Under the pieces are notes generated by a model. That model saw only the letters and a list, made by a program, of their open reading frames with translations, made no database searches and was not told where the DNA came from. Position numbers and translations under genes: made by a program. From NCBI RefSeq assembly GCF_001637225.1, contig NZ_LVJI01000015.1:242404-306403 (forward strand): a stretch of DNA of 64,000 nt, in the 5' to 3' direction. The DNA is from Paenibacillus antarcticus (GTDB lineage: Bacteria; Bacillota; Bacilli; Paenibacillales; Paenibacillaceae). Position 1 is the first letter of the stretch. Each line of letters starts with the position of its first letter. Below are positions 46,247-56,815 of the stretch, in pieces.

Positions 46247-47536
46247 TTATTCTGACCAAACAACGTTTCCGTCCACCCAAGTCTTAACTGGCCATCCTTT
46301 TAGCTTCCATCCTGTAAAAGGAGTATTCCGTCCTTTGGTTAGGAACTCCTCTGGATTGACTGCTTTCTCAGTGTCCAAATCAATCATTGTAAGATCAGCC
46401 GGACTTCCCACTTCAAGGTTCCCTGTATTTAGACCGAATACCTTAGCAGGATCAGCAGTCATACGCTGTACGAGCATGGATAAGTCCCACAAGCCTGTCT
46501 CTACGAATTTAGTATAGAGTAGTGGAAATGCCGTCTCGAATCCAACAATCCCAAACGGAGCAAGCTCCATTCCTTTGGCTTTCTCTTCAACGCTATGTGG
46601 AGCATGATCAGTAACAATCATATCAAGCGTCCCATCCAGTAACCCTTCGATACAAGCTTCCACATCACGTTTCGAACGAAGTGGAGGGTTCATTTTCCAA
46701 TTCGCATCAAGACCAGGAATATCTTGTTCTGAGAGCACTAGGTGATGTGGACATACTTCTGCAGTCACACGAATACCGATTTCCTTCGCTTGACGAATCA
46801 ACCGAACGGATTGTTCTGTACTCACATGGCATACATGATAATGCACACCTGTTGCTTCAGCTAGCAGAATATCGCGGCCGACATGAATCGCTTCTGATTC
46901 ATTAGGAATACCTTTTAAGCCATGTTTTGTAGCGAATTCACCTTCTGCAACACATGCTCCAACGACGAGTGAATTATCTTCACAGTGTGCAATAACTGGC
47001 ATCTGAAGTTCTGCTGCAATCTTCATAGCATCCTTCATCATTTGTGCATTCTGCACACCTACTCCATCGTCTGTGAAACCAATAGCTCCCGCTTCTTTCA
47101 AAGCTGCGAAATCTGTCAGTTCACGTCCAAGCTCATTCTTGGTAATCGCTGCATAAGGTAGAACCTTGACGAGCCCTGCTTCACTTGCCTTCTCAAGAAT
47201 TAGCTTAATGACATCAGGATTGTCGGTAATCGGTCTTGTATTTGGCATACATGCAATCGTTGTGAATCCACCTTTTGCAGCCGAACGACTTCCACTTTCG
47301 ATTGTTTCTTTATGCTCATAACCTGGTTCACGCAAATGCACATGCATATCTATAAAACCTGGAGTAACTAATTTACCAGCTGCATCGACAATTTCTGAGG
47401 CCTCTTGTTGAATATCTGCAAGATCCATTTGACCATCTACTAGTGATTTGATAATGCCGTTCTCAAGTAGAATATGTTTCTTCTCTAAGTTCCCCTGCTT
47501 ATCAAGTACACTCGCATTTGCAATAATCGTTAACAT
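46247..47536 (-). CDS. pyrC: Dihydroorotase
   Basis: ATG 47536 follows GGAGGTTATC; an in-frame ATG 27 bp upstream lacks a site. The 429-residue class I amidohydrolase has the metal site FIDMHVHLREPGYEHKETIE, the catalytic Asp in MIVTDHAPHSVEEK (about 305) and a C-terminal beta domain. It closes N-carbamoylaspartate to dihydroorotate. Confidence 0.96.
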   Translation of the reverse strand: MLTIIANASVLDKQGNLEKKHILLENGIIKSLVDGQMDLADIQQEASEIVDAAGKLVTPGFIDMHVHLREPGYEHKETIESGSRSAAKGGFTTIACMPNTRPITDNPDVIKLILEKASEAGLVKVLPYAAITKNELGRELTDFAALKEAGAIGFTDDGVGVQNAQMMKDAMKIAAELQMPVIAHCEDNSLVVGACVAEGEFATKHGLKGIPNESEAIHVGRDILLAEATGVHYHVCHVSTEQSVRLIRQAKEIGIRVTAEVCPHHLVLSEQDIPGLDANWKMNPPLRSKRDVEACIEGLLDGTLDMIVTDHAPHSVEEKAKGMELAPFGIVGFETAFPLLYTKFVETGLWDLSMLVQRMTADPAKVFGLNTGNLEVGSPADLTMIDLDTEKAVNPEEFLTKGRNTPFTGWKLKGWPVKTWVDGNVVWSE

Positions 47537-47647
47537 GATAACCTCCGTTTGTTGATTGAGCACGTTGGCTTCAATCTATTGTATAATAATAATTCACTTT
47601 TGTGTATATTTATTAATAAATGTGTTTATGTCTATTTATATTAGTTC

Positions 47648-49143
<1,496 letters not shown>

Positions 49144-49191
49144 TCATTGCTCCTCTTTAAGGAATTTCTTCATAATATCCCGCGACTTAAC

Positions 49192-49351
49192 AAAAAAAAC
49201 TCCTTGCCCATAGGCAAGGAGTTCACTAGTCATTCATTCGACAATTCGATGAATGAGAGGCGCCACATCACAACTCGTACCAAAACATACGAGTGTCATG
49301 CAGTGAACCTCGGTTCACGTAACCTTGCCAGTCTCACGGGACTGAATTAAA
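49192..49351 (-). promoter_or_regulatory. PyrR-dependent attenuator (pyr leader)
   Basis: On the minus strand the anti-antiterminator AGTCCCGTGAGACT, with flanking CAAGG (plus-strand 49322-49351), matches the PyrR RNA-binding loop. A long antiterminator region follows, then the terminator AACTCCTTGCC / GGCAAGGAGTT with eight U residues (49192-49223). UMP-bound PyrR would stop transcription here. Confidence 0.88.
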
Positions 49352-49371
49352 GGTGCTATTCTTCTACAAGA

Positions 49372-49401
49372 ATTATGACATAAAGCGATTCATGATGTCA
49401 A
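49372..49401 (-). promoter_or_regulatory. Sigma-A promoter of the pyr operon
   Basis: TTGACA (49396-49401) and CATAAT (49372-49377), spacer 18 bp, minus strand, about 20 bp upstream of the PyrR loop. Confidence 0.7.
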
Positions 49402-49416
49402 CTATGCACAAGATGG

Positions 49417-49449
49417 AAAAAGGTACCTGCCCTAGGCAGATACCTTTTT
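49417..49449 (-). terminator. Terminator of dapL
   Basis: AAGGTATCTGCC / GGCAGGTACCTT on the minus strand with T5, just upstream of the pyr promoter; it insulates the two units. Confidence 0.8.
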
Positions 49450-49450
49450 A

Positions 49451-50704
49451 TTAAAATTCAAATTCCACATCACTTAAGCGGCGTTTAATTTCACTAATAA
49501 CAAGCTTCTCTTGTTCTTCACCATTTGCAATGAACGTTACTGAGAAACGAACGAAATGCCCTGCATCATCCCATGGTACAGTAGAAATTAGCTTCTCACG
49601 AATAAGAAATTGAGAGAAATCTTCTCCTGATGCAAATCGTTGTCCTCCCTTAACCCCTTTTGGAGCTTCTACATAAAGAAAGAAGGAGCCTTTAGGTTTC
49701 TCAGCCGTAAAACCTAGTTCATTCAGAACGTCTACCAATAAGTTATGACGACGGGAATATTTAAGAGCAATATCTTCCGTGATTTCTGGATGAGACAAAG
49801 CGTATACAGCAGCTTTTTGAATAGCAATAAACTGACCTGAATCATTGTTGTCTTTCACATCACTGAATGCTTTCACAATCAATGGGTTTCCAGCAACAAA
49901 TCCAATACGCCATCCTGTCATGTTATATGATTTAGAAAGCGAGTGTAGCTCTACACCTACATCCTTAGCACCCGGAATAGACAAGAAACTAAGTGGTTTC
50001 ATACCATCATAAGTTAAAGCCGCATAAGGTGCATCATGAATAACAACGACATCGAATTTCTTAGCCCACGCTACCACTTCAGTAAAGAATTCTACAGTTG
50101 CACTAGCACCTGTTGGGTTATTCGGATAATTCAGATACAATAACTTCGCACGACGGGCAATATCTTCAGGAATTTCGTTTAAATTCGGTAAGAACTGATT
50201 CTCTTTTTTCAACTCGATGGTGAAAACTTCCCCACCCAAATACTTGGTATGCGTTCCAAGCACAGGATATCCTGGTACTGTCATAATCGTGATATCGCCA
50301 GGATTGATGAAGCAAGATGGCAACATCGCAAGTGCTGGCTTTGAACCAATAGAATGGACAACTTCATTTACTGGATCTATTCCATCCACACGGAATACTT
50401 CTTTCAAATATTTCGCTGCAGCTTCCTTGAATACAGCTATACCATTATCAGCATACCCTCTGTTCTCTGGTTTAGCCGCTTCTTCAGCTAGCTTGGCCAC
50501 GATTCCAGCGTCCGCCATTTCGTCTGGTTCTCCAACGCCCATGTCAATTAGCTCAATCTCTGGGAAATCTTTCTGAGCAGCTGCCTTCGCGCGCTTAATT
50601 TTCTCAAATTTATATATAGCTGTGTCTTTACCGTAATTTGCTCCACCGATTCTGTCTGCAAAATTAGATTGAATATACGTTTCTTGATATTGTTCTATGC
50701 TCAT
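49451..50704 (-). CDS. dapL: LL-diaminopimelate aminotransferase
   Basis: A 417-residue fold-type I PLP enzyme. ELIDMGVGEPDEMADAGIVA near the start, LYLNYPNNPTGA in the middle and the PLP lysine in HSLSKSYNMTGWRIGF (about 270) fit DapL. It converts tetrahydrodipicolinate directly to LL-diaminopimelate in lysine and cell-wall synthesis. It sits between rluD and pyrR, an order not found in Bacillus subtilis. Monocistronic by its flanking hairpins. Confidence 0.88.
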   Translation of the reverse strand: MSIEQYQETYIQSNFADRIGGANYGKDTAIYKFEKIKRAKAAAQKDFPEIELIDMGVGEPDEMADAGIVAKLAEEAAKPENRGYADNGIAVFKEAAAKYLKEVFRVDGIDPVNEVVHSIGSKPALAMLPSCFINPGDITIMTVPGYPVLGTHTKYLGGEVFTIELKKENQFLPNLNEIPEDIARRAKLLYLNYPNNPTGASATVEFFTEVVAWAKKFDVVVIHDAPYAALTYDGMKPLSFLSIPGAKDVGVELHSLSKSYNMTGWRIGFVAGNPLIVKAFSDVKDNNDSGQFIAIQKAAVYALSHPEITEDIALKYSRRHNLLVDVLNELGFTAEKPKGSFFLYVEAPKGVKGGQRFASGEDFSQFLIREKLISTVPWDDAGHFVRFSVTFIANGEEQEKLVISEIKRRLSDVEFEF

Positions 50705-50744
50705 TTATTTCATCTCCTATGTAGGTAATCTCTCTCCTAAATAT

Positions 50745-50775
50745 GAAGAAATCCATGGCTTTATGCCATGGACTA
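50745..50775 (-). terminator. Weak terminator after rluD
   Basis: TCCATGGC / GCCATGGA hairpin followed by TTTCTTC on the minus strand, 22 bp past the rluD stop. Confidence 0.5.
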
Positions 50776-50796
50776 ATGTTCTTATCATTTGTACTT

Positions 50797-51753
50797 TTAG
50801 CGACTGCGTAGACCTATAAGTAGTTCTTCCAGTTCTTCTGGTATACACGCTTTGAACTCCATATACTCGCCTCTCGTTGGATGTATGAAGCCTAATACGG
50901 CCGCATGAAGCGCCTGACCTTTTAATTTAAGTCCCTTATTACGTCCATAGATAGGATCACCAACCAATGGATGGCCTATAAACTTCATATGCACTCGAAT
51001 CTGATGTGTCCGCCCTGTCTCAAGTTGAAGTTCTAGCAGTGTATAATCCCGTAGACGTTCTTGCACGGTAAAATGAGTTACAGCATGCTTACTGTTCTTT
51101 TCCTTAACCGTGTACATTTTACGATCAGCCGTATCTCGCCCAATAGGTGCATCCACCGTTCCTTGATCGTGACTAACACTACCATGCACAAGTGCAATAT
51201 AACGCCGAGTCACGGAGTGCTCCTTCAACTGCGCTGCAAGAGAAGCATGCGCCTTATCATTCTTCGCAGCCATAATGAGGCCAGAGGTGTCTTTATCGAT
51301 GCGATGCACAATACCAGGACGTAACTCACCGTTAATACCAGATAGATCTTTACAATGGTACATCAAAGCATTAACTAACGTTCCTGAAGAATGGCCTGGT
51401 GCTGGATGTACCACCATCCCTCTTGGCTTATTCACAACAATAAGATCTTGATCTTCATATACAACCTCAAGAGGAATATTATCTGCCACAATTTCAACCG
51501 ACACAAGTTCAGGAACAATAACCTCAACGCGGTCCCCAACAGAAAGTTTGTAATTGGATTTTACGTTACTTCCGTTCACCTTAACGTGTTCACCTGTAAT
51601 CCATAGTTGAACCTGAGAACGCGAAATCTCTTCTGGCCACATTTCAGTTATATACTTATCAATTCGCTCTTTTGCAGAGCTCTCTTCAACGGTCCACTCA
51701 CGTACCTCTAATTCTTCTGTCATATCTTCTCCGTGCGTCTCGATGTCATTCAC
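50797..51753 (-). CDS. rluD: Pseudouridine synthase, RluD family
   Basis: The 318-residue enzyme has an N-terminal S4 domain (about 25-85, ERIDKYITEMWPEEISRSQV) and the RluA-type catalytic core with the Asp motif GIVHRIDKDTSGLIMAAK (about 137-155). The GTG start overlaps the lspA stop (GTGA). It corresponds to ylyB next to lspA in Bacillus. Modifies 23S rRNA helix 69 by family analogy; exact sites not determinable here. Confidence 0.92.
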   Translation of the reverse strand: MNDIETHGEDMTEELEVREWTVEESSAKERIDKYITEMWPEEISRSQVQLWITGEHVKVNGSNVKSNYKLSVGDRVEVIVPELVSVEIVADNIPLEVVYEDQDLIVVNKPRGMVVHPAPGHSSGTLVNALMYHCKDLSGINGELRPGIVHRIDKDTSGLIMAAKNDKAHASLAAQLKEHSVTRRYIALVHGSVSHDQGTVDAPIGRDTADRKMYTVKEKNSKHAVTHFTVQERLRDYTLLELQLETGRTHQIRVHMKFIGHPLVGDPIYGRNKGLKLKGQALHAAVLGFIHPTRGEYMEFKACIPEELEELLIGLRSR

Positions 51754-52241
51754 GTTTCTTCATTTCCTTCCGTATTCGGATTAACTGGATTTCTTTTCAT
51801 ATCAAGCAATGAGTCCAAAATAATAAGTCCAACACCAATAACAATGCACGAATCCGCAACATTAAATATTGGGAATTCATAACTTCCGAAATTAAATTGT
51901 AGGAAATCCACCACTTCACCGGTCAAGATACGATCAATGAAATTCCCAATTGCCCCACCAAGTACTAAGCTAAGTGCAAGAGGTAATAATTTGTTATTCG
52001 TTTTCATCACTTTTTGTAAGTACCAAATGATTCCGATAACCACAATAGTCGTAACGATAATAAAAAACCATCTTTGATTCTCAAGAATCCCAAAGGCTGC
52101 ACCGCGATTCCGATGTGAGGTTATCAGAAAAAAATTGCCAATCACCGGTATTTGTTCAGTCAATACCATCCGGCTGGCAATCAAATATTTAGTTCCTTGA
52201 TCCACCAAAAAAGCAACGAACGCAATTATGTAGTATATCAC
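51750..52241 (-). CDS. lspA: Lipoprotein signal peptidase
   Basis: A 163-residue protein with four membrane spans and the aspartyl peptidase motifs GGAIGNFIDRI (first Asp) and FNVADSCIVIG (second Asp). It cleaves signal peptides of lipidated prolipoproteins such as the two binding proteins in this window. Position between a DksA-like gene and rluD matches Bacilli. Confidence 0.95.
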   Translation of the reverse strand: MIYYIIAFVAFLVDQGTKYLIASRMVLTEQIPVIGNFFLITSHRNRGAAFGILENQRWFFIIVTTIVVIGIIWYLQKVMKTNNKLLPLALSLVLGGAIGNFIDRILTGEVVDFLQFNFGSYEFPIFNVADSCIVIGVGLIILDSLLDMKRNPVNPNTEGNEET

Positions 52242-52480
52242 AGTAACATGTCACTCCAATCTTATGATTTCCATTGACTCACTTTATCATTATCGAATGG
52301 TAAGTGAATGGTAATAACTACGTATTATAGACTCGTCCATTGTAGCACAGGCTGTCCAAAATCGTCCATAAAGGGCCAAAGCCGAGAACATTTCCCTTAT
52401 GTAAAACCATGCAAATACGCACACTATATAGCAAGAGAGTAAAATGTGATTCTCCCTTAGCACTAGAAAGGAGCCTCAAA

Positions 52481-53209
52481 ATGACACAATCACTATCATC
52501 ATCACAAATTAATCATCTACGTCGTCAGTTGGAGCTTGAACGCGAAGACATTACACACCGTACCAAAGAAAACGATCATCATGGTCTTGAAGAGTCTATG
52601 CGTGATTCAACAGGTGAACTGTCTAATATTGATAACCATCCGGCAGACGTTGCAACCGACCTTTATTACCGTGAGATGGATATCTCTCTTCTTGAACATG
52701 ATGCCTTACAATTGGAAAGAGTTGAAACGTCACTTGCTCGGATTGCCAACGGGACTTATGGTCGGTGTAGCATTTGTGATCAAGCTATTTCTTATGAACG
52801 TCTAGAAGCCGTTCCTGCAACAGGTTTCTGTAAAGATCATTCTCCAAGACAGGTCGTTTCCAATGATCGTCCTGTAGAAGAAGAACTCCTCATGCCACCA
52901 TTTGGTCGAACTAGCCTAGATGAACGTGATGATCAGAATGGATTCGATGGAGAAGATACTTGGCAAACCTTAGAACGATGGGGTACATCTAATTCCCCAG
53001 CTATGGCTGAAGGGAACAATATCGAAAGCTATAATGAAATGGCCATTGAGGCTGATGAAGAAATAGAAGGTTGCGTCGAACCTCTAGAAAGCTTTCTAGC
53101 TGCAGATATTGAAGGGAATCCCATAGGGATTATTCGCAATCGCCACTACCAGACATACATGGAAAAAGGAGAAGGCGTTAATTCACTTGAAGATGACCCC
53201 TTAATGTAA
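52481..53209 (+). CDS. YteA-family DksA/TraR zinc-finger protein
   Basis: ATG 52481 has AAAGGAGCC upstream; the longer frame from 52409 has none. The 242-residue protein has a long N-terminal helical hairpin (SQINHLRRQLELEREDITHR... HDALQLERVETSLARIANG) and a DksA-like zinc finger YGRCSICDQAISYERLEAVP with the distal pair CKDH, i.e. three Cys and one His instead of four Cys. An acidic tail follows. YteA/YlyA-type proteins bind RNA polymerase and act in sporulation in Bacillus. In Bacillus ylyA sits at this same place beside ileS and lspA; here the gene is on the opposite strand. Confidence 0.8.
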   Translation: MTQSLSSSQINHLRRQLELEREDITHRTKENDHHGLEESMRDSTGELSNIDNHPADVATDLYYREMDISLLEHDALQLERVETSLARIANGTYGRCSICDQAISYERLEAVPATGFCKDHSPRQVVSNDRPVEEELLMPPFGRTSLDERDDQNGFDGEDTWQTLERWGTSNSPAMAEGNNIESYNEMAIEADEEIEGCVEPLESFLAADIEGNPIGIIRNRHYQTYMEKGEGVNSLEDDPLM

Positions 53210-53219
53210 TGGCGTCACA

Positions 53220-53546
53220 TCAATAATCCAGCTCAAGTTGACGTTGCACGATACGCACAATATCTGCAATGTAATCTCCAATGATGGGTAAGTTCAATGC
53301 CCCAAGAACTTGTAAGAAATAAATGATGGTAGCCGCAAAAAAGGTGAAACCTATGGCAATTCCTACGCCGCGTGCAGTGCCCGATAGTATATTAAGCCAA
53401 ATTAAGCGCCAAGGTCGATGTAACAATTGTGTGTATTCTTGAATTCGCGATTTCTCTAGTTGCTGTGCCATCTTGACTAACAGCGTATGATTATCTTCCG
53501 AGACGTCTTTTTGTATTCTTGAATCGTCGTTGTTACCTTGCGCCAT
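53220..53546 (-). CDS. DUF5665 small membrane protein
   Basis: The 108-residue protein has a polar N-terminus, a RPWRLIWLNILSGTARGVGI motif and one or two hydrophobic segments (IAIGFTFFAATIIYFLQVLG, then LPIIGDYIADIVRIVQ). This fits the DUF5665 family as I recall it. Function unknown. The ileS terminator precedes it, so it may have its own promoter or be read through. Confidence 0.7.
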   Translation of the reverse strand: MAQGNNDDSRIQKDVSEDNHTLLVKMAQQLEKSRIQEYTQLLHRPWRLIWLNILSGTARGVGIAIGFTFFAATIIYFLQVLGALNLPIIGDYIADIVRIVQRQLELDY

Positions 53547-53578
53547 ATCTTCTACTCCTTTTGGAACTCACTCATGAT

Positions 53579-53652
53579 AAGAAGAAACGAGCCCTAGCCT
53601 ATTCCGGGATTAATTCATCCCGATTGTTCGGCTTAAGGCTCGTTTCTTCTTT
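53579..53652 (-). terminator. Terminator of ileS
   Basis: Perfect 15-bp outer stem AAGAAGAAACGAGCC / GGCTCGTTTCTTCTT with a second inner stem GGGAT/ATCCC. On the minus strand it begins 33 bp past the ileS stop. Confidence 0.7.
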
Positions 53653-53685
53653 AATTATTTCTATTATGTTCCAAAAAGCATTGTA

Positions 53686-56600
53686 TTAATCTGCGATATG
53701 GATTCCTACTGGATTCCCCGCAATCTCTATTTGTTCCATCGGTTCTATTACCCCATACAATACTTCATTCACTAATACATTTTCACGTAGTACATGATCA
53801 AATGCTGTAATCGCAACTTTCAACTCATCTGAAACATCTAGTGTTAAGATCACTCGTTTCTCAATCGGAAGATCAAGCTTTTTACGATAATCTTGAACTG
53901 CACGGATAACCTCACGAACCCAGCCTTCCTGTTCCAACTCAGGCGTAATTTCGGTATTAAGTGCCACTGTAATGGTATAGCCCGAAGCAGAAGCGAACCC
54001 AGATTTAGCATGTTTATCGATCAACAATTCCTCTGGTGTAATCTGCAACTCTTCTCCCTCAGGTGACACGACATTAAGAATACCACTTTCCACAGCTTTA
54101 CGTGTCTCTTCGGAAGTCATTTCTTTAAAGAAGTTCTGTAAGAAACCTACATTCTTACCGTATTTCTTTCCGCCAACCTTTAAATTAAGTTTCAATGTGA
54201 AGTTAACCAATCCACTATCATCGTTTTGTGTATGGATATTCTTGACGTTGATTTCTTCTTTGATAATATCCTCGTACCCAGGTAGATCGAAATTACGATC
54301 AATAGATACAATCAATTCAGACAACGGCTGACGTGTCTTAATACCCGTCTCATTACGAACGTTCCGTGCGAGTTCTACAACACGACGTGCAGTCTCCATA
54401 TCTTGTTCAAGCGACTCATCAATAAGTGATTCATTTACTTGTGGATAATCATCTAGGTGAACACTTTCTCCACCACTTAAGTTTAGGTAAATATCTTCAG
54501 CCAGCATTGGAGTGAATGGTGCAATAAGCTTAGCCGTCGTGATTAAGACTTCAGTCAATGTACGGTATGCATCAAGCTTATCTTCTGTAAGGCCACTTCC
54601 CCAGAAACGATCGCGTGAACGACGGATATACCAGTTACTAAGTTCATCGATGAAATCTTCAATCGCTTTCGCAGCATTCAAGAAATCATTAACAGCTAAT
54701 GCTTTATCAACCGTCTTAATTACGCTATTCAAGCGAGATACAATCCAACGATCAAGCTTGTGATTCGATGGTTGGAACGGATGTTCCGCCGGATTATATC
54801 CATCAATACTAGCGTAAAGAGTTAAGAATGCATGTGTGTTCACTAACGTATCAACCATCTTAGACTTCGCTTCTCCTACAATTCCTTTGGAGAAACGTTT
54901 GCTATTCCAAGGTGCACTATCTGACAATAACGCCCAACGGAAAGCATCTGTACCATACTCTTCAATGATATCCCACGGATCAATAACATTTCCCTTGGAT
55001 TTAGACATCTTCTGCCCTTGTTCATCAAGAACGTGTCCTGTCGCCATAACTGCTTTATATGGAGCTTTCCCAGTCAACATAGTGGATACAGCTAATAAAC
55101 TGTAGAACCAACCACGCGTCTGATCAATCCCTTCACAGATCATATCAGCAGGATACTGTGCTTCGAACGTTTCCTGATTCTCGAAAGGATAATGTTGTTG
55201 TGCAAATGGCATGGAACCACTATCAAACCATACATCGATCACTTCAGGTGTACGAGTCATGATATATTTACCGCATGAACTCTGAACTTTAACGTCATCT
55301 ACATACGGTTTATGCAGTTCCAAGTTCTCAGGTACATCCCCAATCGCACGAGCTCTAAGTTCCGCAATACTGTGAGGTGCGAACTGTTCTCCCGTCTCTT
55401 CACATACCCAGATATTCAATGGCGTACCCCAATAGCGATCACGGCTAATGTTCCAATCCACTAGTTCCTCTAGGAACTTACCGAAACGACCTTCACGTAC
55501 ATGGCCAGGGAACCACTCAACTTCATTATTATTAGCAATCAATTGATCCTTGATAGCTGTTGTCTTAATAAACCAACTATCCATTGCGTAATAAAGTAAC
55601 GGCGTATCACAACGCCAGCAGAATGGATAACTATGTTCATATTTAAGTTTACTGTATAACATACCGCTCTCTGAGAGCATCTTGATAATATCTACATCAC
55701 AGTCTTTAACAAATCGTCCCGCTAAATCTGTGACTTCATCAACGTAACAACCCTGTAGGTTCACAACGTTCACATAAGTGATACCATTTTCTTTACATAC
55801 TCTATAGTCATCTTCACCGTGAGCAGCAGCCATGTGCACAATACCTGTACCACTAGAATCCGTAACGTATTTCGCACCAACAATGATATTAGATTTCTCT
55901 AATTGGGTGTAATTAAACGGAGGGTCATAAGTCTTACCTACCAAATCAGAACCTTTCAAAGTGCCAATAACCTCATGCTCACCATTGATTACATCTTCCA
56001 CTAATTTCTTAGCAACGATATATACGCCGTCTTCTTGCTTTACTCGTGCATATTCAATATCTGGATTCACAGCAAGCGCTACGTGTCCAGGCAATGTCCA
56101 AGGTGTTGTAGTCCATGCAAGAACATATTCACCGCTGTCATGCAACTTAAACTTAGCTGTAGCACTCAAATCTTTAACGTCCTTATAACCTTGTGCTACT
56201 TCATGAGAACTAAGCGTTGTTTGGCAATCCGGGCAATACGGACTCACCCGGTGACCACGATATAGAAGATCCTTATCATGTACCGTAGCTAGAATGTTCC
56301 ACACACTCTCAATATATTTGTTATCTAATGTGATGTATGGATTATCGAGATCTGTCCAATAACCAATCGCTTCAGTAAGATCCCGCCACTGTTGTTCATA
56401 AACAAATACACTTTCTTTACACTTCTTGATAAAAGCTTCTACACCATACTCTTCGATCTCTTGCTTATGCGTGATTCCTAGCTGCTTCTGCACCCCTAGC
56501 TCTACAGGTAGACCATGTGTATCCCACCCAGCCTTACGTACGACATGATACCCTTTCATCGTCTGATAACGGCCGATGAAATCCTTGATTACGCGTCCAA

Positions 56601-56778
56601 GGACGTGACCGATATGCGGCTTGCCATTCGCAGTCGGTGGCCCCTCATAAAATACAAAATTCGGTTTATCTTCACGATTCACCATGGACTTACTGAACGT
56701 ATTCTCATCTTTCCATTTCTTCAGAATACGCTGGTCTCTAGCGCGTGCTTTCTCTTTAACATCTACTCTATTCATCAA
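53686..56778 (-). CDS. ileS: Isoleucyl-tRNA synthetase, long (type 2-like) form
   Basis: The 1030-residue class I synthetase has the HIGH signature in PPTANGKPHIGHV (about 49-61), an editing CP1 domain (about 190-400), KMSKSKGN (about 600) and an extended C-terminal region without the Cys-rich zinc finger of the standard bacterial enzyme. Length (about 920 is usual for type 1) and motifs such as GWDTHGLPVELGVQKQLG fit the eukaryote-like IleS2 class. IleS2 enzymes are often mupirocin-insensitive. Its T-box leader is separated from the start codon by a repetitive element. Confidence 0.93.
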   Translation of the reverse strand: MMNRVDVKEKARARDQRILKKWKDENTFSKSMVNREDKPNFVFYEGPPTANGKPHIGHVLGRVIKDFIGRYQTMKGYHVVRKAGWDTHGLPVELGVQKQLGITHKQEIEEYGVEAFIKKCKESVFVYEQQWRDLTEAIGYWTDLDNPYITLDNKYIESVWNILATVHDKDLLYRGHRVSPYCPDCQTTLSSHEVAQGYKDVKDLSATAKFKLHDSGEYVLAWTTTPWTLPGHVALAVNPDIEYARVKQEDGVYIVAKKLVEDVINGEHEVIGTLKGSDLVGKTYDPPFNYTQLEKSNIIVGAKYVTDSSGTGIVHMAAAHGEDDYRVCKENGITYVNVVNLQGCYVDEVTDLAGRFVKDCDVDIIKMLSESGMLYSKLKYEHSYPFCWRCDTPLLYYAMDSWFIKTTAIKDQLIANNNEVEWFPGHVREGRFGKFLEELVDWNISRDRYWGTPLNIWVCEETGEQFAPHSIAELRARAIGDVPENLELHKPYVDDVKVQSSCGKYIMTRTPEVIDVWFDSGSMPFAQQHYPFENQETFEAQYPADMICEGIDQTRGWFYSLLAVSTMLTGKAPYKAVMATGHVLDEQGQKMSKSKGNVIDPWDIIEEYGTDAFRWALLSDSAPWNSKRFSKGIVGEAKSKMVDTLVNTHAFLTLYASIDGYNPAEHPFQPSNHKLDRWIVSRLNSVIKTVDKALAVNDFLNAAKAIEDFIDELSNWYIRRSRDRFWGSGLTEDKLDAYRTLTEVLITTAKLIAPFTPMLAEDIYLNLSGGESVHLDDYPQVNESLIDESLEQDMETARRVVELARNVRNETGIKTRQPLSELIVSIDRNFDLPGYEDIIKEEINVKNIHTQNDDSGLVNFTLKLNLKVGGKKYGKNVGFLQNFFKEMTSEETRKAVESGILNVVSPEGEELQITPEELLIDKHAKSGFASASGYTITVALNTEITPELEQEGWVREVIRAVQDYRKKLDLPIEKRVILTLDVSDELKVAITAFDHVLRENVLVNEVLYGVIEPMEQIEIAGNPVGIHIAD

Positions 56779-56815
56779 TGATCATTCCTTTCAATATGTC
56801 AGGGCCGAGGAGCCA

